Shown here piece by piece: positions 45,148 to 54,897 of a DNA stretch of 64,000 bases. Where the stretch lies: assembly GCF_003052515.2 (NCBI RefSeq), contig NZ_QARE02000014.1, positions 1 through 64,000 of the forward strand. Reading direction: 5' to 3'. The position numbers and the translations under genes were made by a program. Below the pieces are notes generated by a model, which saw nothing but the letters and a program-made list of their open reading frames with translations, had not been told where the DNA came from and ran no database searches. Within the stretch, counting starts at the first letter, position 1. Each line of letters begins with the position of its first letter. The stretch is from Pseudomonas sp. RIT409 (lineage in GTDB: Bacteria > Pseudomonadota > Gammaproteobacteria > Pseudomonadales > Pseudomonadaceae).

Positions 45148-46002
45148 ATGCGCAGCGTTTACCTCAATGGCGCCTTCGTGGCTGAAAACGAGGCGAGCAT
45201 TTCAATCTTCGACCGCGGTTTCATGTTCGCCGACGGCATTTACGAAGTGACGGCCGTGCTGCAGGGCAAGCTGGTGGACTTCGATTTGCATACGGCGCGC
45301 CTGGCGCGGTCGTTGCGGGAAATGTCCCTTGAATTGCCCTTGGACGCTGCGCAGTTGCTCGCGATTCATCGTGAGCTGATTGAGCGTAACCAGTTAACCG
45401 AAGGGCTGGTGTACATGCAGGTGACGCGGGGCGTCGAAGACCGCAATTTTTTCTATCCACCCGCAGGAAGCCCGTTGACCGTGGTGCTCTATACCCAGGC
45501 CAAAACGGTGCTGGACAGCCCGCTGGCCAAACGTGGCATGAACATCATCGGTTTGCCCGACCTGCGATGGGGACGCAGCGATATCAAAACGACCCAATTG
45601 CTGTACGCCTGCATGGCCAAGGAGCAGGCCCGAGCCCAAGGTGCCGACGATGCGTGGCTGGTCAAGGACGGCTGGGTGACCGAAGGCACCTCGAACAATG
45701 CCTTCATCATCACCCGCGACGGGGCGGTGGTGACTCGCGAATTGTCGCGCGCACTATTGCCCGGTACTACACGTGCCGCCTTGATCGAGCTCGTCAAGGA
45801 GCACGACCTGCGGTTCGAGGAACGGGCCTACACGCTTGAAGAAGCGGCCAATGCGGCAGAAGCATTCATTACCTCGTCCACCTCGTTCATCTACCCCGTG
45901 GTGAGCATCGACGGTCAGCTTGTGGCCGACGGCAAGCCCGGCAAGCTGACCCAGCGCCTGCGCCAGCTGTATATCGACCACGCCCTGGCGGTGCTGGTCT
46001 AG
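45148..46002 (+). CDS. D-amino acid aminotransferase (class IV PLP)
   Basis: A 284-residue PLP enzyme of the fold-IV family, like Bacillus D-alanine transaminase (about 283). It shows FDRGFMFADGIYEVTAV at the start, the PLP Lys in SDIKTTQLLYA and the cofactor-contacting Glu in VTEGTSNNAFI. It converts D-amino acids plus 2-oxoglutarate to 2-oxo acids plus D-glutamate. It begins 27 bases after the carbamoylase stop. The TEGTSNN motif favours D-amino acid over branched-chain aminotransferase or ADC lyase. Confidence 0.87.
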   Translation: MRSVYLNGAFVAENEASISIFDRGFMFADGIYEVTAVLQGKLVDFDLHTARLARSLREMSLELPLDAAQLLAIHRELIERNQLTEGLVYMQVTRGVEDRNFFYPPAGSPLTVVLYTQAKTVLDSPLAKRGMNIIGLPDLRWGRSDIKTTQLLYACMAKEQARAQGADDAWLVKDGWVTEGTSNNAFIITRDGAVVTRELSRALLPGTTRAALIELVKEHDLRFEERAYTLEEAANAAEAFITSSTSFIYPVVSIDGQLVADGKPGKLTQRLRQLYIDHALAVLV

Positions 46003-46116
46003 CCGCTGCACCTCACGGCCCAGGCGTGCGCAGACGCGCCGGGTCTATCACAGCCTTTAGCACCCAACAGGAAGACTGCCGACACCGAACGTAGCCATCT
46101 GTAAGGAATGTTGAGC

Positions 46117-47715
46117 ATGAAATTACGTCCATCCCGCGCCCTGATCGCCCGCCTGTTGCTGCCTGTCGGCCTGGTGGCCGCGCTGAGTGCACCGTACGCC
46201 CAGGCCGCCGAAAAGACGCTGCACGCAGTGATGTCGTCGTCGTTGCGAGTACTCGATCCCATCGCCACCACGGCGCAGATCACGCGCAATCACGCGTATA
46301 TGATCTACGACACCTTGATCGGCATGGATGAGCATTTCGTGCCCCAGCCGCAAATGGCTGACTGGACCGTGTCGCCGGACGGCCTGACCTACACCTTCAC
46401 GCTGCGCGATGGCCTGCTCTGGCACGATGGAAAACCGGTGACCGCCGCTGATTGCGTGGCCTCGCTCAAGCGCTGGGCGCGCTTCGATGTTGGTGGTCAA
46501 CTGATGATGAAATACACCGCCAGCATTGTCGCCAGCGACGACAAGACCATCACCCTGACGCTGGCCAAACCCTTCGGGTATGTCCTGCAACTGCTGGCCA
46601 AGCCGTCTTCGGTCGCGGCGTTCATGATGCCTGAGCGGGTCGCCAGCATTCCCGACGGCAAGACCATCACCGACTACACCGGGTCCGGTCCCTATGTATT
46701 CGTGGCCAAGGAATTCGACCCTGGCAACCGCGTGGTCTACGAAAAATTCAAACAGTATGTACCGCGCAAGGAGCCGGCCAGCGGCACCGCTGGGGGCAAG
46801 GTGGTCAAGGTGGATCGCGTCGAGTGGATCAACATGCCTGACCGCATGACGGCAATCAACGCGCTGGCGTCCGGCGATATCGACTTCATCGAGCAATTGC
46901 CCATCGACTTGCTGCCCATGGTGCAAGCCGACGATCACCTCAAGTCGGGCGTGTTGAGCAAACTCGGTTCAATGACCGGAGGGCGGATGAATTTCCTTTA
47001 TCCACCGTTCGACAACCCTGACATCCGTCGTGCGGCCTTGCTGGCGATGAACCAGAAAGATGTGCTCGAAGCGCTGGTGGGCAATCCTGAGTTCTATAAG
47101 CAATGTGCGTCGGTATTCGGCTGCGGCACCACCCTTGAGACCGAGGCGGGCGGCGAATCCCTCACCAGCGGCGGTAATCTGGAGGCTGCCAGGGCGCTGC
47201 TGAAAAAGGCCGGCTATGACGGCACCCCGGTGGTGATCATGCAACCGACCGACGTCCCGAGCCAGGCACCGCAACCGGTCGTTGCCGCGCAAGCGCTGCG
47301 CAAGGCCGGTTTCAACGTCGATCTGCAGCCCATGGACTGGCAGACCCTGGTCTCACGGCGGGCCAATCAGAATCCGCCCGCCCAAGGGGGCTGGAACCTG
47401 TTCTTCACCTACTGGAACGCAGAAACCATCTGGAACCCGGTGGTCAATCCGATGCTCGACGGCAGCGGGCAGAAAGGTGCCTGGTTCGGCTGGCCAACCG
47501 ATCCGCAGATGAACCAGTTGCGAGTGGATTTCGCCACCGCCACCGAGCCTGCAAAGCAGAAGGCAATTGCGGTGGAAATCCAGAAGCGCGCCATGGACCA
47601 GGTCGCTTACATCCCGCTGGGCCAGTACTTCGACGTCGCAGCCTGGAACAGCCGCATCAGCCACTTGATGACGGGGCCGTCCACGGTGTTCTGGAATGTC
47701 GAAAAAGCCGATTGA
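46117..47715 (+). CDS. ABC transporter substrate-binding protein (family 5)
   Basis: A 532-residue periplasmic binding protein of the dipeptide/oligopeptide/nickel class. Signal peptide of about 29 residues (LIARLLLPVGLVAALSAPYA, cleavage at AQA). It has the family signature region TRNHAYMIYDTLIGMDEHF and the TYTFTLRDGLLWHDGKPVTA block. ATG 46117 is preferred over TTG 46108; AAGGA precedes it. It probably binds the D-amino-acid derivative or D-amino-acid-containing peptide handled by the surrounding enzymes. Confidence 0.9.
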   Translation: MKLRPSRALIARLLLPVGLVAALSAPYAQAAEKTLHAVMSSSLRVLDPIATTAQITRNHAYMIYDTLIGMDEHFVPQPQMADWTVSPDGLTYTFTLRDGLLWHDGKPVTAADCVASLKRWARFDVGGQLMMKYTASIVASDDKTITLTLAKPFGYVLQLLAKPSSVAAFMMPERVASIPDGKTITDYTGSGPYVFVAKEFDPGNRVVYEKFKQYVPRKEPASGTAGGKVVKVDRVEWINMPDRMTAINALASGDIDFIEQLPIDLLPMVQADDHLKSGVLSKLGSMTGGRMNFLYPPFDNPDIRRAALLAMNQKDVLEALVGNPEFYKQCASVFGCGTTLETEAGGESLTSGGNLEAARALLKKAGYDGTPVVIMQPTDVPSQAPQPVVAAQALRKAGFNVDLQPMDWQTLVSRRANQNPPAQGGWNLFFTYWNAETIWNPVVNPMLDGSGQKGAWFGWPTDPQMNQLRVDFATATEPAKQKAIAVEIQKRAMDQVAYIPLGQYFDVAAWNSRISHLMTGPSTVFWNVEKAD

Positions 47716-47750
47716 CCGCGGCGCCATGATTCCTGCCCTCGGAGGCTTCG

Positions 47751-48692
47751 ATGTTGGGTTATTTTCTGCGCCGTGTGCTGGCGGCGATTCCGGTGATGCT
47801 GGTGGTCGCCCTGTTCGTCTTCCTGCTGCTGCGCCTGTCACCGGGCGATCCTGCGGCGATCATTGCCGGGGACATGGCCAGCCCCGAACAACTGGCGGCG
47901 ATTCGTGAAAGCCTGGGCCTGAACCAGCCGCTGTACCGCCAGTTCTTCGTCTGGATCTGGCAACTGCTGCAGGGGGACTTCAGCACCTCGCTGATGGCCC
48001 ATACCCCGGTGCTGAGCATGATCGGCCAGCGCCTGGAACCGACGCTGAGTCTGGCGCTGGTGGCCATCGTGTTCACCATCCTGATCTCGGTGCCGTTGGG
48101 GGTCCTGGCGGCATGGAAGCACGGGAGTTGGATCGACAACCTGGTGATGGCGACGTCTGTGCTGGGCTTTTCGATCCCGGTGTTCGTGATCGGCTATGTA
48201 CTGATCACGGTATTCGCGCTGGAACTGAAGTGGTTGCCGGTGCAGGGCTTTCGCAGTATCAGCGACGGTCTCGGCCCGTTCGCCCAAAGGATCGTGCTGC
48301 CGGCGCTGACGCTGTCTTCGGTCTATGTGGCGCTGGTGGCGCGCATGACCCGCGCCAGCATGCTCGACGTGCTGGGCGAGGATTACATCCGCACCGCCCG
48401 GGCCAAAGGCGTGGCTGAAATCCGGGTGCTGTTCCGTCACGCCCTGCGCAACGCAATGATTCCGATCCTGACCGTCATCGGTACTGGCTTCGCCTTGATG
48501 ATTTCCGGTGTAGTGGTCACCGAAAGCGTGTTCAACATTCCGGGGCTCGGGCGGCTGATCGTCGATGCGGTACTGGCCCGCGACTACCCGGTGATTCAAG
48601 GCATGATCTTGCTGACCAGCGGTGTGTACGTCGTCATCAACCTGCTGATCGATTTGTCGTACGCGATCAGCGACCCACGCATCCGTTACTGA
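47751..48692 (+). CDS. ABC transporter permease, DppB type
   Basis: A 313-residue inner-membrane permease with six helices. It opens MLGYFLRRVLAAIPVMLVVAL and contains LRLSPGDPAA, both typical of DppB/OppB. The EAA loop for ATPase contact is RTARAKGVAEIRVLFRHALR. GGAGG precedes the ATG. Follows the binding protein by 35 bases. Confidence 0.92.
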   Translation: MLGYFLRRVLAAIPVMLVVALFVFLLLRLSPGDPAAIIAGDMASPEQLAAIRESLGLNQPLYRQFFVWIWQLLQGDFSTSLMAHTPVLSMIGQRLEPTLSLALVAIVFTILISVPLGVLAAWKHGSWIDNLVMATSVLGFSIPVFVIGYVLITVFALELKWLPVQGFRSISDGLGPFAQRIVLPALTLSSVYVALVARMTRASMLDVLGEDYIRTARAKGVAEIRVLFRHALRNAMIPILTVIGTGFALMISGVVVTESVFNIPGLGRLIVDAVLARDYPVIQGMILLTSGVYVVINLLIDLSYAISDPRIRY

Positions 48693-48702
48693 GGGCAAGG
48701 CC

Positions 48703-49578
48703 ATGAGCAAACCCGTTTCCCTGAGCCTGCCTGCGCCGCGCCGCCGATTCATCCGTGTGCCGCGGATGCCGTTCACCTCTGCGGTGGCACTGGTGGTGCT
48801 GGCATTGATCGTCGGCATGGCGATCTTCGCTCCGTGGATTGCCACTCACGATCCGGTGGCGCTGGCGCCCGCTTTTCGCCTGAAGCCACCGAGCGCCGAA
48901 TTCTGGCTCGGCACTGACGCCTACGGCCGCGACCTGTTTTCGCGCATCGTCTACGGCGCACGCGTCTCGCTTACCGTTGGCGTCGGCGTCACGGTGTTGA
49001 GCATCCTGATCGGCCTGCCCTTGGGGCTGATGGCAGGCTACTTCCGGGGCCTGGACGCCCTGCTGATGCGGGTGATGGATGGGCTGATGGCGATTCCCGG
49101 CATCTTGCTCGCCATCGCCATCGTGTCACTGAGCAGCGCCGGCATCTGGACCGTGATGATTGCGATCATGGTCCCGGAAATTCCCCAAGTGGTGCGCCTG
49201 GTGCGGTCACGCGTGTTATCGACACGTGAAGAACCGTACGTCGAGGCGGCGGTGCTGATGGGCACTTCCACTTTGAAAATCCTCACCCGGCATCTGATGC
49301 CCAATACCCTTGCCCCGCTGATCGTACAAGGCACCTATATCTGCGCGTCGGCGATCCTCACCGAAGCGATTCTGTCCTTCCTCGGGGCCGGTATCGGTAC
49401 CGAGATCCCGACGTGGGGCAACATCATTTCCGAAGGCCGGGTGTATTTCCAGCTCAAGCCTTCGCTGGTGCTATGGGCCGGCCTGGCGCTGTCGCTGTGC
49501 ATCCTGTCGATCAACCTGCTGGGCGACGCGGTACGTGACGCGCTGGACCCGCGCATGAGCAAAAGGAACGCGGCATGA
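48703..49578 (+). CDS. ABC transporter permease, DppC type
   Basis: A 291-residue partner permease. It has the family start segment LVVLALIVGMAIFAPWIATH, then FWLGTDAYGRDLFSRIVYGA, and the EAA loop YVEAAVLMGTSTLKILTRHL. It starts 10 bases after the DppB-type gene and overlaps the ATPase gene by four bases (ATGA at 49575). Confidence 0.92.
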   Translation: MSKPVSLSLPAPRRRFIRVPRMPFTSAVALVVLALIVGMAIFAPWIATHDPVALAPAFRLKPPSAEFWLGTDAYGRDLFSRIVYGARVSLTVGVGVTVLSILIGLPLGLMAGYFRGLDALLMRVMDGLMAIPGILLAIAIVSLSSAGIWTVMIAIMVPEIPQVVRLVRSRVLSTREEPYVEAAVLMGTSTLKILTRHLMPNTLAPLIVQGTYICASAILTEAILSFLGAGIGTEIPTWGNIISEGRVYFQLKPSLVLWAGLALSLCILSINLLGDAVRDALDPRMSKRNAA

Positions 49579-51224
49579 ACGAGCAGCCGAAGGACATTCT
49601 GCGGGTCGAGCACCTGTGCGTGAACACGGCAGAGGGCAAGCCGATCCTGCGGGACATCAGTTTCGACATTCGCCCGGGCGAGACCGTGTGCCTGGTGGGG
49701 GAGAGCGGCTCCGGCAAATCGGTGACTTCGCTGGCCACCCTCGGTTTGCTGCCAAAAGGGGTATTGAGTGCGACCAGCGGCCGAATCCTGCTGGAAGGCG
49801 AAGATGTTCTCCAGGTCAGCGACAGCCGGCGCAAGGCCCTGAGGGGCAGTCGGATGGCGATGATCTTCCAGGAGCCGATGACTGCGCTCAACCCGGTGCT
49901 CACCGTGGGCAGTCAGATTGACGAAGTGCTGCAGACGCATACCACCATGGGGGCCGCGCAACGTCGTGAGCAGGTCATGAACGCGCTGGCGCAGGTGCAT
50001 CTTCCCGACATCGAGCGGGTCTACCACGCCTATCCCCATCAACTGAGCGGAGGGCAGCGGCAGCGCATCATGATCGCCATGGCGCTGGTGCTCGAACCCC
50101 GGCTGCTGATCGCCGACGAGCCGACCACCGCGCTCGATGTGACCACGCAGCAGCAGATTCTCAAGCTGATCCGCGAGCTGCAACGCAAGCACGGAACCGC
50201 AGTGCTGTTCATCACCCACGACATGGGTGTGGTGGTGGACATCGCCGACCGGGTCTGCGTGATGTGCCAGGGGCAGATGGTCGAGTCGGGTGCGGTAGAC
50301 GAGGTATTGGCTCGGCCTCGTGAGGATTACACCCAGTCCCTGCTCGCGGCTGTTCCGAGCCTCAAGCCCCGCGCTGCGCGCGCAGAGGTCAAGAGCGCCC
50401 AGGTCGTGCTCGATGTCAGTGAATTGGTCAAGGTGTATCCACCTGCGGGCGGCACTTGGCGGTGGTTCGGCAAGGCCCGTCAAGGCACGCGGGCGGTGGA
50501 TGAGGTTTCCTTCACCCTCAGACGCGGCCGCACGCTGGGCATCGTCGGCGAGAGTGGATCGGGCAAATCCACGGTGGCCCGCTGTGTGATGCGCTTGCTG
50601 GCGCCGACCCAGGGGGCGGTGAGGGTCACCGGCAAGGACATCTCCGAGCTCTCGCCAGCGGGCCTCAAGCCTCACCGCAAGCGCATTCAAATGATCTTCC
50701 AGGACCCCAACCGGTCCCTCAATCCGCGCATCAGCATCGGCAGAAGTCTGATCGAGGGGCCGATGAACCACGGCATGCCGTTGGCCCAGGCATGGGCGCG
50801 GGCTCAAGAGTTGCTGGAGCTGGTCGGGCTGCCCGCCGATGCCATCGAGCGCCATCCCCATCAGTTTTCCGGAGGGCAGCGACAGCGCATCGCCATCGCC
50901 CGCGCGCTGGCGATGGAGCCGGATGTGATCGTCGCCGATGAGGCCGTCTCGGCGCTCGACGTGTCGATTCAAGCGCAGGTACTGCAGCTGCTCGACGACA
51001 TTCAGCAGCGCATGGGTGTGGCGATTCTGTTCATCACCCATGACCTGCGGGTGGCCGCGCAATTGTGCGACGACGTGCTGGTGATGCAGCGCGGCCAGGT
51101 CATTGAATACGGGCCGGCAGCCCAGGTACTGGCTGCCCCTCGACAGCCCTATACCCGGCAATTGATGGATGCGGTGTCGGGCAAGGGCTGGGATTTCGCG
51201 ACAGGGCAAAGGAGCCAGGCATGA
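49575..51224 (+). CDS. Fused dual ABC ATPase (DppD-DppF/GsiA-like)
   Basis: A 549-residue protein with two complete nucleotide-binding domains in one chain. Walker A GESGSGKS occurs twice (near residues 42 and 327), the signature LSGGQRQRI or FSGGQRQRI twice, and Walker B in LLIADEPTTALD and VIVADEAVSALD. The C-terminal half carries an oligo_HPY-like end (LAAPRQPYTRQLMDAV). The second Walker B has Ala in place of Pro (ADEAVSALD), common in DppF-like halves. It overlaps the deacylase gene by four bases. Confidence 0.92.
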   Translation: MNEQPKDILRVEHLCVNTAEGKPILRDISFDIRPGETVCLVGESGSGKSVTSLATLGLLPKGVLSATSGRILLEGEDVLQVSDSRRKALRGSRMAMIFQEPMTALNPVLTVGSQIDEVLQTHTTMGAAQRREQVMNALAQVHLPDIERVYHAYPHQLSGGQRQRIMIAMALVLEPRLLIADEPTTALDVTTQQQILKLIRELQRKHGTAVLFITHDMGVVVDIADRVCVMCQGQMVESGAVDEVLARPREDYTQSLLAAVPSLKPRAARAEVKSAQVVLDVSELVKVYPPAGGTWRWFGKARQGTRAVDEVSFTLRRGRTLGIVGESGSGKSTVARCVMRLLAPTQGAVRVTGKDISELSPAGLKPHRKRIQMIFQDPNRSLNPRISIGRSLIEGPMNHGMPLAQAWARAQELLELVGLPADAIERHPHQFSGGQRQRIAIARALAMEPDVIVADEAVSALDVSIQAQVLQLLDDIQQRMGVAILFITHDLRVAAQLCDDVLVMQRGQVIEYGPAAQVLAAPRQPYTRQLMDAVSGKGWDFATGQRSQA

Positions 51225-52648
51225 CGTTCGATTTGCTGTTCCGAGGCGTCACGGTGGTAGACGGTACGGGGGCCGAGCCGTACCTCGCCGATGTGGCGAC
51301 CCGCGACGACAGGGTCGTCGCCATTGGCGATCTCGTCGGCGCTCAGGCCCAGCGGGTCATCGAGGGCAATGGTCGCTGCCTGATGCCCGGTTTCATCGAT
51401 GTGCATACCCACGACGACACCCATGTCATCCGCACCCCTGAGATGTTGGCGAAAATTGCTCAAGGCGTGACCACGGTCATCGTCGGCAACTGCGGCATCA
51501 GTGCATCACCCGTCACGCTCCCAGGCCCTCCTCCAGACCCGATGAACCTGCTGGGCAGGCAGGAGGCTTTCGTCTACCCGACGTTCGACGCCTACGCTGC
51601 GGCCGTCGAGCAGGCGGTGCCGAGCGTCAATGTGGCCGCGCTGGTCGGCCATACCGCGCTGCGTGCGAATGTCATGCCGCGGTTCGATCGTCCTGCCCTC
51701 GAGGTCGAGCTGGAGGCGATGTGTCAAACGCTCGACGACGCCTTGCACGCTGGCGCCATCGGGCTCAGTTCGGGACTCGCGTACACCAATGCCAAACAGG
51801 CGCCGATGGCCGAGGTGCAGCGCCTGGTGGACATCGTCGGGGCCCATGGCGCGTTGTACACCACCCACATGCGCAATGAACACGACGGTCTGCTGGACTC
51901 CTTGCAGGAGTCGTTCGCCACGGCGCGTCATGCCGGTGCGGAGCTGGTGATTTCCCATCTGAAATGTGCCGGCGCGGGTAACTGGGGGCGGGCACCGCTG
52001 GCCCTCGCCGCCCTTGAAAAAGCCGCCCGCGAACAGCCCTGTCATTGCGATTGCTACCCTTATTCGGCGAGCTCCACCACGCTGGATGCCTGGCGGGTGG
52101 ACGGTCAGATGGAGATCTACATCACCTGGTCGGACCCGCACCCGGAGATGGCGAAACAGACGCTCAAGGACATCGCCGCGCAGTGGGGCGTGTCGCAGGT
52201 GGAAGCGACCGAGCGGCTGAGGCCTGCCGGGGCGATCTACCACATGATGAGTGAAGACGACGTGCGTCGGATCCTCGCGCATCCATTGTCCATGGTCGGC
52301 TCGGATGGCCTGCCCAACGACCCCAATCCGCACCCGCGATTGTGGGGCACTTTTCCTCGGGTGCTGGCGCACTACTGCCGAGACCTGAAATTGTTCGACC
52401 TGGCCGAAGCGGTGCGCAAGATGACCGGCCTCTCGGCTGCGCGTTTTCGCCTTCAGGACCGCGGCGTCGTACGCGAGGGTGCGTTCGCCGACCTCACCCT
52501 GGTGGACATGGCGCGTATCGAAGACGTGGCGACTTACAGCGACCCTTGCCGACAGGCACCCGGCATTGACCTGGTGGTGGTCAATGGCGTGGTCAGTTAC
52601 GAGGACGGCAAGGTGCAACGGCGGCACGGGCGCATGCTCAGGCGCTAG
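51221..52648 (+). CDS. N-acyl-D-amino-acid deacylase (D-aminoacylase)
   Basis: A 475-residue amidohydrolase, close to the usual 480-500 of D-aminoacylases. It removes the acyl group from N-acyl-D-amino acids. Zinc motif PGFIDVHTHDD, the cysteine-bearing loop VIVGNCGISASP, GLSSGLAYTNAKQAP, TTHMRNEHDGL and LVISHLKCAGAGNWG, and the late MVGSDGLPND with the catalytic Asp. The start overlaps the ABC ATPase stop, so import and deacylation are co-translated. Confidence 0.9.
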   Translation: MTFDLLFRGVTVVDGTGAEPYLADVATRDDRVVAIGDLVGAQAQRVIEGNGRCLMPGFIDVHTHDDTHVIRTPEMLAKIAQGVTTVIVGNCGISASPVTLPGPPPDPMNLLGRQEAFVYPTFDAYAAAVEQAVPSVNVAALVGHTALRANVMPRFDRPALEVELEAMCQTLDDALHAGAIGLSSGLAYTNAKQAPMAEVQRLVDIVGAHGALYTTHMRNEHDGLLDSLQESFATARHAGAELVISHLKCAGAGNWGRAPLALAALEKAAREQPCHCDCYPYSASSTTLDAWRVDGQMEIYITWSDPHPEMAKQTLKDIAAQWGVSQVEATERLRPAGAIYHMMSEDDVRRILAHPLSMVGSDGLPNDPNPHPRLWGTFPRVLAHYCRDLKLFDLAEAVRKMTGLSAARFRLQDRGVVREGAFADLTLVDMARIEDVATYSDPCRQAPGIDLVVVNGVVSYEDGKVQRRHGRMLRR

Positions 52649-52736
52649 CGTGCCCTTATCGTGGATTAGGCGTCGAGGGCAGCGTCAGCATGATTTCTAG
52701 CCGCCTTCGCAACACGTAACGAATGAGGAATGACCT

Positions 52737-53984
52737 GTGCAGGTAGTGGTGATAGGAGCAGGGGTGGTCGGGCTGACCAGCGCCTGGTATCTGGCGCAAA
52801 AAGGCTTGAACGTCACCCTGGTCGACCGTCACACCGACGTCGCCCAGGAAACCAGTTTTGCCAACGGCGGCCAGTTGAGCTACAGCTATGTGGCACCGCT
52901 TGCCGATCCGGGTGTGATCGCCAAGCTCCCGCAATGGCTCTTGCGTGCCGATTCTCCGCTGCGCTTCAGACCGCGCCTCGACCCGCTGCAATGGCGCTGG
53001 TGCCTGCACTTCCTGCGCGCCTGCAACGACGCGCAGGTCCGCCGCACCATTGGTGAAATGCTCAGCCTGTCCTACTTCAGCCGCGATGCGCTCGATGAGT
53101 TACTCGCCGCCCATCCATTGGACTTCGACCTGATCCGCACGGGCAAGCTGGTTGTGTATCGCGACGCCGCCGCGCTGGCCGCAGCCGTTCCCTTGGTTGA
53201 CTGGCAGCGGGGACTGGGCGCCGACCAGCGCGTGCTCGATGGTCCTGCCTGCGTCGACTTGGAGCCTTCGCTGCAATCCGTGGCTGGGCAGCTGGCGGGC
53301 GGAATCTACACGCCAGGGGAGGCGACCGGGGATTGCTATCGGTTCTGTCAGGCGTTGAAGAGGTTGCTGACGCAACTGCCCAACGTCACCTTGGCACTGG
53401 GCCGGGAAGTGCGCGCACTGGTAGGTGAGCGGCAGCGAGTGGTCGCAGTGCGAACCGATCAAGGTGATCTGCCCGCTGACGCGGTGGTGGTGGCGGCAGG
53501 GATGTTCAGCGTGCCGTTGCTTAAGCCCCTGGGTATCAGGTTGCCGCTTTATGGCCTCAGGGGCTACAGCCTCAGCGTGCCGCTGGACACCGCCATCCAA
53601 GTGCCGCACCTGAGCATCACCGACGCCGCGCGCAAGATTGTCTATGCGCCCTTGGGTGGGCAGTTGCGGATTGCCGCGATGGTCGACATGGGGGTGAGCC
53701 GAGCCGATGTCGACCCTGCACGCATCAGCCTGCTCAAACAGCAGGTGGCTGAAACCTTCCCTGATCTGGACCTTGGGCGGGCCCAGGCATGGGCGGGCTT
53801 GCGGCCCAGCACGGCGCATAGCAAACCCCTGATTGGTCGCGCGCAGGGCATGGGCAATCTTTGGTTGAACGTCGGGCAGGGGGCGCTGGGTTTCACGCTG
53901 GCACTGGGCAGCGCCAAGTTGCTCGCTGCACAGATGACCGGTGCATCCTCACCGATCGATCACGGGCCTTTTCAGCCTCGTTAG
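52737..53984 (+). CDS. FAD-dependent D-amino acid dehydrogenase (DadA-like)
   Basis: A 415-residue flavoprotein of the DAO family. The N-terminal dinucleotide fold is VVVIGAGVVGLTSAWYLAQK, followed by ETSFANGGQLSYSYVAPLA, characteristic of DadA. The C-terminal GLRPSTAHSKPLIGR and NVGQGALGFTLALGSAK complete the family pattern. GTG start at 52737. It deaminates D-amino acids to 2-oxo acids, passing electrons to the respiratory chain. It ends the D-amino-acid set. Confidence 0.9.
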   Translation: MQVVVIGAGVVGLTSAWYLAQKGLNVTLVDRHTDVAQETSFANGGQLSYSYVAPLADPGVIAKLPQWLLRADSPLRFRPRLDPLQWRWCLHFLRACNDAQVRRTIGEMLSLSYFSRDALDELLAAHPLDFDLIRTGKLVVYRDAAALAAAVPLVDWQRGLGADQRVLDGPACVDLEPSLQSVAGQLAGGIYTPGEATGDCYRFCQALKRLLTQLPNVTLALGREVRALVGERQRVVAVRTDQGDLPADAVVVAAGMFSVPLLKPLGIRLPLYGLRGYSLSVPLDTAIQVPHLSITDAARKIVYAPLGGQLRIAAMVDMGVSRADVDPARISLLKQQVAETFPDLDLGRAQAWAGLRPSTAHSKPLIGRAQGMGNLWLNVGQGALGFTLALGSAKLLAAQMTGASSPIDHGPFQPR

Positions 53985-54132
53985 CGCTGGGCGGCGGCGA
54001 CGTTTCCCGCGCCGGTTGCTCCCTGATCTCACCAGGGTCTCCAGAAGGCCTACCGTTCCCGAGCGAAACGCGGAACGCTTCGCCACTTCGGTTCTCGAAT
54101 GCGTATGCCTGCCACTGTACTGGAGCAAGACC

Positions 54133-54807
54133 ATGAGCCCGACGACTTCTTTCATATTCGACCTGGATGGCACGCTGACCGACAGTGTTTACCAGAACGT
54201 TGCAGCGTGGAAACAAGCGCTGGACGCCGAGGGCATCCCGCTCGCCATGTGGCGTATACACCGGAAGATCGGCATGAGCGGCGGGTTGATGCTCAAGTCG
54301 CTGGCCCGGGAAACGGGCCTGGAGATTCCCGCCGAACAGGCCGAGCGACTGAGCGATCTTCACGCTCAGGCGTACCGCGATCTTCAGGGTCAGATCACAC
54401 CGTTGCCGGGTGCCAATGAGTTGCTGGAAACGCTCACACGAAACGGGACAAAGTGGTGCATCGCAACCAGTGGCGGAAGCGAGACCGCGACGATCAACCT
54501 CAAGGCGCTGGGGCTCAAGCTGGAAGATGTCTTGCTGATCAACCGTGATGACGTCAAATACGGCAAACCCGATCCCGATCTGTTCATCGCGGCCGCTCGG
54601 CGCCTGAAGGTGCCGATCGAGGAGTGCCTGGTCATCGGCGACGCCATCTGGGACATGCTCGCGGCCCGTCGCTGCAAGGCCACCGGCGTCGGCCTGCTGT
54701 CGGGGGGCTATGACATCAGTGAGCTGGAGCGGGCAGGGGCACTGAGGGTGTACGAAGATGCGTTGGATTTGCTCGATCATCTGGATGAAATCGCCTCGCG
54801 TCCGTAA
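54133..54807 (+). CDS. HAD-family hydrolase, phosphatase type
   Basis: A 224-residue HAD phosphatase. Motif I is FDLDGTLTDS, motif II is in IATSGGS, the motif III Lys in KYGKPDPD, and motif IV is VIGDAIWDM. The cap is the small helical type of the phosphoglycolate-phosphatase/beta-PGM group. The substrate is not predictable. It follows the dehydrogenase by 148 bases and is not clearly part of that operon. Confidence 0.88.
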   Translation: MSPTTSFIFDLDGTLTDSVYQNVAAWKQALDAEGIPLAMWRIHRKIGMSGGLMLKSLARETGLEIPAEQAERLSDLHAQAYRDLQGQITPLPGANELLETLTRNGTKWCIATSGGSETATINLKALGLKLEDVLLINRDDVKYGKPDPDLFIAAARRLKVPIEECLVIGDAIWDMLAARRCKATGVGLLSGGYDISELERAGALRVYEDALDLLDHLDEIASRP

Positions 54808-54897
54808 CCGACCCCGAATCCGTTAACGATGCCATCTGCAGCGCGCTTTCGCTGCCCAGTCTGAACTCACGCCTGTGTCCCAGGCCAAGGAGCACCG

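Noticed and set aside
50197..50222. GGAACC followed by CCAC inside the ABC ATPase gene
   Set aside because: The spacer is 17 bases, the last A of the -10 motif is missing, and it is inside a gene.
49335..51209. 624-codon minus-strand frame opposite the ABC ATPase
   Set aside because: Antisense shadow; the sense strand has two complete ATPase domains.
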